64,000 nt of DNA from Micromonospora arborensis. GTDB taxonomy: Bacteria; Actinomycetota; Actinomycetes; Mycobacteriales; Micromonosporaceae. Position numbers and translations under genes: made by a program. The notes beneath the pieces are model-generated. The model was not told the DNA's origin. It worked only from the letters and a program-made list of their open reading frames with translations, and did not search any database. The stretch lies in assembly GCF_003205615.1 (NCBI RefSeq), contig NZ_PYBV01000011.1, positions 307,499 through 371,498 of the forward strand, in the 5' to 3' direction. The first letter of the stretch is position 1. Each line of letters begins with the position of its first letter. Positions 60,629 through 64,000 of the stretch are shown here, one piece after another.

Positions 60629-61720
60629 ATGGGTGAAACCCCTCACCGCTCGGCCGACGCCGGCACCGGCGGGACGCGCGTGACCCAGAGTCACGAGCGG
60701 CCCGCCGGTGCCTCGGCGCGTGTGGCCGAGGCACCAGTCAGCACCCGTTCCCCGGGCGGCACCGAGTTGGGCGGCGGCGGCGCGCTGCCGCGCAGCCGTA
60801 AGTTCGGCGCCGAGCGGGCCTTCCGCGGTCTCACCCTGGCCGCCGGCACCGCAGTTCTGGTCATCATCGCCGCCATCGCGATCTTCCTGGTCGCCAAGGC
60901 GGTGCCGGCCCTGCGCGCCAACACCGAGGACTTCTGGTCCTACGAGGGCTGGTCCCCCAACGAGACGCAACCGAAGTTCGGCATCGGTGCGCTCGCCTTC
61001 GGCACCGTGCTCAGCTCGGCGCTCGCGCTGCTGATCGCGGTGCCGGTGGCACTCGGTATCGCGCTCTACCTCTCGCACTACGCACCCCGTCGGCTGGGCA
61101 CCGCGCTCGGCTTCCTGGTCGACCTCCTCGCTGCCGTGCCGAGCGTGGTCTTCGGTCTGTGGGGGCGAGACGTCTTCAGCAGCCCGGTCGCGGACTTCTC
61201 GGTCTGGCTGAACCAGCACTTCGGTTGGATCCCGCTCTTCGGCGGCGACGGCCCGTTCGGCGCGTCCGTCATGCTGGGCGGCCTGGTGCTCGCGATCATG
61301 GTGTTGCCGATCATCACCTCGCTCTCCCGTGAGGTGTTCCTGCAGACGCCGACCGCGAACGAGGAGGCCGCCCTCGCCCTGGGCGCCACCCGCTGGGAGA
61401 TGCTCCGCACCGCGGTGCTCCCGTACGGCCGCCCCGGCATCATCGCCGCGATGATGCTCGGCCTCGGCCGGGCGCTTGGCGAGACCATCGCCCTGGCGCT
61501 GACCCTCGGCATCACCTTCAACATCTCGTTCAACCTGATCCAGAACGGCGGCAACACCATCGCCGCCAACATCGCCAACGCGTTCGGCGAGGCGAACGAG
61601 ACCGGCCGGGGTGCGTTGATCGCCTCCGGTCTGGTGCTGTTCGCCATCACGCTGATCGTCAACATCACGGCGCGGGCGATCATCTACCGCCGCCGGGAGT
61701 TCACGGAGTCGGCCGCATGA
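60629..61720 (+). CDS. pstC: phosphate ABC transporter permease PstC
   Basis: A 363-residue permease with six main membrane segments after a 65-residue cytoplasmic extension. Conserved EAA loop NEEAALALGATRWEMLRTAVLPYGRPGI near residue 260. ATG 60629; follows pstS by 39 bp. Stop overlaps pstA by 4 bp. Confidence 0.95.
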   Translation: MGETPHRSADAGTGGTRVTQSHERPAGASARVAEAPVSTRSPGGTELGGGGALPRSRKFGAERAFRGLTLAAGTAVLVIIAAIAIFLVAKAVPALRANTEDFWSYEGWSPNETQPKFGIGALAFGTVLSSALALLIAVPVALGIALYLSHYAPRRLGTALGFLVDLLAAVPSVVFGLWGRDVFSSPVADFSVWLNQHFGWIPLFGGDGPFGASVMLGGLVLAIMVLPIITSLSREVFLQTPTANEEAALALGATRWEMLRTAVLPYGRPGIIAAMMLGLGRALGETIALALTLGITFNISFNLIQNGGNTIAANIANAFGEANETGRGALIASGLVLFAITLIVNITARAIIYRRREFTESAA

Positions 61721-62805
61721 CCACAACCGTCACCTCCCACCGCACCCGTCCGCCGGCCCAGCCCGCCTCGCTGCGGGCCCGGCGGCTGCCCTGGTACGCC
61801 GCTCCGGCCATCGCCGTGGCGGCCCTGGCGCTCTCCGCCGCGCTCGTCTACGGCATCGACATCGGCGGCCCGGTCCTCGTGGTCGTCCTCGGCGCGGTGC
61901 TCTACCTGGTCGGGCTCTTCGCCGCGGCCAACGCGGTCGAGGGTCGCCGGTCGGCCCGCAACCGCACCTGGAGCGCGCTGATCCACTCCGCGTTCGTGCT
62001 GGCGGTGCTGCCGCTGGTGTCGGTGGTCTGGACGCTGGTCAGCAAGGGCACCGAGCGGCTGGACGGCAACTTCTTCCAGACCTCGATGAACAACATCGGG
62101 GCCCGGGACGCCAACGGCGGCGCGTACCACGCGATCGTCGGCACGCTGGAGCAGGTCGGCATCGCCACCCTGATCACCGTGCCGCTCGGCATCCTCTGCG
62201 CCATCTACATCGTCGAGTACGGCCGGGGCAAGTTCGCCTTCACGATCCGGTTCTTCGTGGACGTGATGACCGGCATCCCGTCGATCGTCTCCGGCCTCTT
62301 CGTGCTGGCGTTCTGGGTGCTGGTCGTGTCGCCGTGGTTCAACGACGGCCGGCCCAGCTTCTCCGGCTTCGCCGCCGCGCTCGCGCTGAGCGTGCTCATG
62401 CTGCCCACCATCGTCCGGTCCACCGAGGAGATGCTCCGCCTCGTCCCGCCGCCGCTGCGCGAGGGCGCCTACGCGCTCGGCGTACCCAAGTGGAAGACGA
62501 TCCTGCGGGTGGTGCTGCCGACGGCGCTGCCCGGCATCGTCACGGGCGTGATGCTCGCCATCGCCCGTGCGGCCGGCGAGACCGCGCCGGTGCTGTTGGT
62601 CGCTGGCGGCGGTGCCGCGATCAACACCAACCCCTTCGAGAACAACCAGTCGTCGCTGTCCCTCTTCGTCTACCAGCAGGCCGGTGACGCGTCGAAGTAC
62701 GCACCGGCACGGGCGTGGACCGCGGCACTCACCCTGGTCGCCCTCGTGCTCATCCTGACGATCGCGGCGAAGCTGCTGGCCCGTCGCAACAGGCTCAGCC
62801 GATGA
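61717..62805 (+). CDS. pstA: phosphate ABC transporter permease PstA
   Basis: A 362-residue permease, with an extra N-terminal pair of membrane segments and EAA loop [24 protein letters not shown] overlaps the pstC stop (ATGA). Forms the channel heterodimer with PstC. Confidence 0.95.
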   Translation: MTTTVTSHRTRPPAQPASLRARRLPWYAAPAIAVAALALSAALVYGIDIGGPVLVVVLGAVLYLVGLFAAANAVEGRRSARNRTWSALIHSAFVLAVLPLVSVVWTLVSKGTERLDGNFFQTSMNNIGARDANGGAYHAIVGTLEQVGIATLITVPLGILCAIYIVEYGRGKFAFTIRFFVDVMTGIPSIVSGLFVLAFWVLVVSPWFNDGRPSFSGFAAALALSVLMLPTIVRSTEEMLRLVPPPLREGAYALGVPKWKTILRVVLPTALPGIVTGVMLAIARAAGETAPVLLVAGGGAAINTNPFENNQSSLSLFVYQQAGDASKYAPARAWTAALTLVALVLILTIAAKLLARRNRLSR

Positions 62806-62822
62806 ACCCCGGAGGTTCCACC

Positions 62823-63599
62823 ATGGCCAAGCGTGTCTCCGCCTCGAACGTCACCGCCTACTACGGCGGCTTCAAGGCGATCGAGAACATCAACCTGACC
62901 GTCGAGCCGAAGACCGTCACCGCCCTGATCGGGCCGTCCGGCTGCGGCAAGTCCACCTTCCTGCGGTCGATCAACCGGATGCACGAGGTGCTGCCGGGGG
63001 CTCGGGTCGAGGGCAGCCTGACCATCGACGACCAGGACATCTACGACCGGGACGTGGACGTCACCGCGGTCCGGCGCACGATCGGCATGGTCTTCCAGCG
63101 GCCGAACCCGTTCCCCACCATGAGCATCTTCGAGAACGTGGTGGCCGGGCTGAAGCTCAACGGGGTCCGCAAGAAGTCGATCCTGGAGGACGCAGCCGAG
63201 AAGGCGCTGCGCTCGGCGAACCTGTGGGACGAGGTCAAGGACCGGCTGGGCAAGCCCGGCGCCGGCCTCTCCGGCGGTCAGCAGCAGCGGCTCTGCATCG
63301 CCCGGACCATCGCGGTCGAGCCGCAGGTCGTGCTGATGGACGAGCCGTGCTCCGCCCTGGACCCGATCTCCACGCTGGCGATCGAGGACCTGATGTTCCA
63401 GCTCAAGGACAAGTTCACGATCATCATCGTGACGCACAACATGCAGCAGGCCGCGCGTGTCTCGGACCGGACCGCCTTCTTCTCGATCGAGAAGACCGGC
63501 GACCCGGGCCGGCTGATCGAGTACGACAACACCCAGAAGATCTTCAGCAACCCGAGCGTGAAGAAGACCGAGGACTACATCACCGGCCGCTTCGGCTGA
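62823..63599 (+). CDS. pstB: phosphate ABC transporter ATPase PstB
   Basis: A 258-residue ATPase: Walker [10 protein letters not shown] near residue 39, signature [15 protein letters not shown], Walker [14 protein letters not shown], and THNMQQA. The PstB-type CSALDP is diagnostic. GGAGG is 7 nt before ATG 62823, deciding that start. Last gene of the pst operon; phoU is elsewhere (15.9 kb). Confidence 0.96.
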   Translation: MAKRVSASNVTAYYGGFKAIENINLTVEPKTVTALIGPSGCGKSTFLRSINRMHEVLPGARVEGSLTIDDQDIYDRDVDVTAVRRTIGMVFQRPNPFPTMSIFENVVAGLKLNGVRKKSILEDAAEKALRSANLWDEVKDRLGKPGAGLSGGQQQRLCIARTIAVEPQVVLMDEPCSALDPISTLAIEDLMFQLKDKFTIIIVTHNMQQAARVSDRTAFFSIEKTGDPGRLIEYDNTQKIFSNPSVKKTEDYITGRFG

Positions 63600-63620
63600 G
63601 CCGCTGGCTCCCGGTCCGCG

Positions 63621-63651
63621 AGGGGCGTCGGTCGACCTGACCGGCGCCCCT
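63621..63651 (+). terminator. hairpin terminator of the pst operon
   Basis: AGGGGCGTCGGTC (63621-63633) pairs with 63639-63651 with one wobble around a 5-nt loop, followed by T-rich TTCTG. Confidence 0.7.
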
Positions 63652-63698
63652 TCTGCGTACCCTGACGTGGTCCGCGGCCCGACCCAGAGCGGCCCCGG

Positions 63699-63790
63699 CG
63701 GCCCCGCGCGGCGGCGGCCCCGCGCGGCGGCGGCCCCGCGCGGCGGCGGCCCCGCGCGGCGGCGGCCCCGCGCGGCGGCGGCGCGGCGCG
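63699..63790. repeat. 16-bp GC-rich tandem array
   Basis: About five copies of CGGCCCCGCGCGGCGG. It ends just before an inverted-repeat element, like the array at 21985-22135 but in the opposite order. Confidence 0.8.
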
Positions 63791-63797
63791 GCGGGGC

Positions 63798-63874
63798 AAG
63801 ATCGTGCTCGATCAAGGATGCAGTGGCCTCACCGCGCAACGGAGGCCACTACTGCAATGTTCGAGCGCGATCTT
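63798..63874. repeat. inverted-repeat element, GATCGTGCT family, copy 2
   Basis: AAGATCGTGCTCGATCAAGG at the left and the near-complement ending TTCGAGCGCGATCTT at the right; 33-bp arms with few mismatches, loop ACCGCGCAACG. Sister of 21899-21973. Confidence 0.8.
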
Positions 63875-63907
63875 CGGTAGGAGCGAGCCTGCGCTCCATA
63901 CCGCTCC

Positions 63908-63987
63908 CAAGATCTGCGCAACTACCCGGATACTGCTGTCTCCCACGCGTCCGAGGCAGCAGTATCCCTGAAGTTGTGCAGATCTTG
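63908..63987. repeat. inverted-repeat element, CAAGATCTGC family
   Basis: 35-bp arms, CAAGATCTGCGCAACTACC at the left and GAAGTTGTGCAGATCTTG at the right, with four or five mismatches and a 10-nt loop. It lies 33 bp after the previous element; sequence is distinct. Confidence 0.75.
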
Positions 63988-64000
63988 ACGGCACGCGCGG

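Noticed and set aside
59411..61726. 771-codon open frame on the minus strand across pstS-pstC
   Set aside because: Antisense shadow of high-GC coding DNA; translation is Gly/Arg/Leu/Gln-rich without any domain, and pstS/pstC on the plus strand are certain.
1..64000. tRNA or rRNA genes
   Set aside because: Looked for cloverleaf ends (GGTTCGAATC-type arms with CCA-proximal stems) in all gene-free stretches and saw none; only a tool search would exclude an odd one.

Overview
This is a chromosomal segment of a very GC-rich actinobacterium, most probably a Micromonospora-like member of the Micromonosporaceae. The pointers are coding regions dominated by G/C at third positions, many GTG starts, mycothiol genes (an MshA-type glycosyltransferase and an MshD-type synthase), a SenX3/RegX3-type two-component system with PHO boxes, a GlnR-type orphan regulator, and gene orders that, as I remember them, match Mycobacterium tuberculosis blocks Rv0474-Rv0500A and Rv0811c-Rv0820. 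No rRNA, tRNA, CRISPR, prophage or intact transposase was found. About 70 protein genes are supported.

Layout. 0-8.3 kb: a small excisionase-type HTH gene, a MacB-like efflux operon (permease, ATPase, membrane-fusion protein), a membrane-anchored HExxH peptidase, a coupled trio (alpha/beta hydrolase, TetR regulator, small membrane protein) and proline dehydrogenase. 8.4-27.2 kb: the first mycobacterium-like block, with CGNR zinc finger, TIM-barrel isomerase, Ppx/GppA phosphatase, a cysteine-rich conserved protein, regX3/senX3 facing phoU, gpmA, two tandem MFS exporters, a histone-H1-like protein, YbjN, mshA, an SDR, a methyltransferase-like protein and murB. 27.3-38.1 kb: a more variable stretch with a mycothiol-dependent DinB-like protein, a LacI regulator beside the remnant of a GH1 glucosidase, a RidA remnant, GNAT, macro-domain and EI24 proteins, an ABC exporter with a NarL-type two-component pair, a WYL regulator and an SDR. 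38.3-44.9 kb: alanyl-tRNA editing protein, hydrolases, the DUF2516/HbhA-like/XRE operon, asparaginase and a BKACE enzyme. 44.9-63.6 kb: the second block, with YgfZ/Fur, aminodeoxychorismate lyase-like, nitrobindin, DsrE, SCP2, glycogen debrancher, the SseC/thiosulfate sulfurtransferase operon behind a cysteine-rich leader peptide, LmeA-like, GlnR-like, polysaccharide deacetylase, mshD and pstSCAB.

How parts work together. Phosphate: RegX3/SenX3, phoU and pstSCAB are joined by GTTCACC-type direct repeats in 11-bp phase upstream of phoU and pstS. Redox and sulfur: mshA, mshD, a mycothiol-dependent isomerase-type protein and a sulfurtransferase operon that seems controlled by a short Cys-rich leader peptide with an overlapping hairpin. 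Metal: a Nur-like Fur regulator is translationally coupled to the Fe-S helper YgfZ.

Most unusual features: (1) about two dozen genes carry TAnnnT placed 6-8 nt before an ATG/GTG with no Shine-Dalgarno, i.e. apparent leaderless promoters, which settles several starts; (2) four families of long inverted repeats, three of them present twice, usually next to GC-rich tandem arrays; (3) two internally deleted genes (GH1 glucosidase, RidA) that kept their control regions; (4) the leader-peptide attenuator; (5) an HbhA-like adhesin with a short tandem KLRE(S/A)ADL array.
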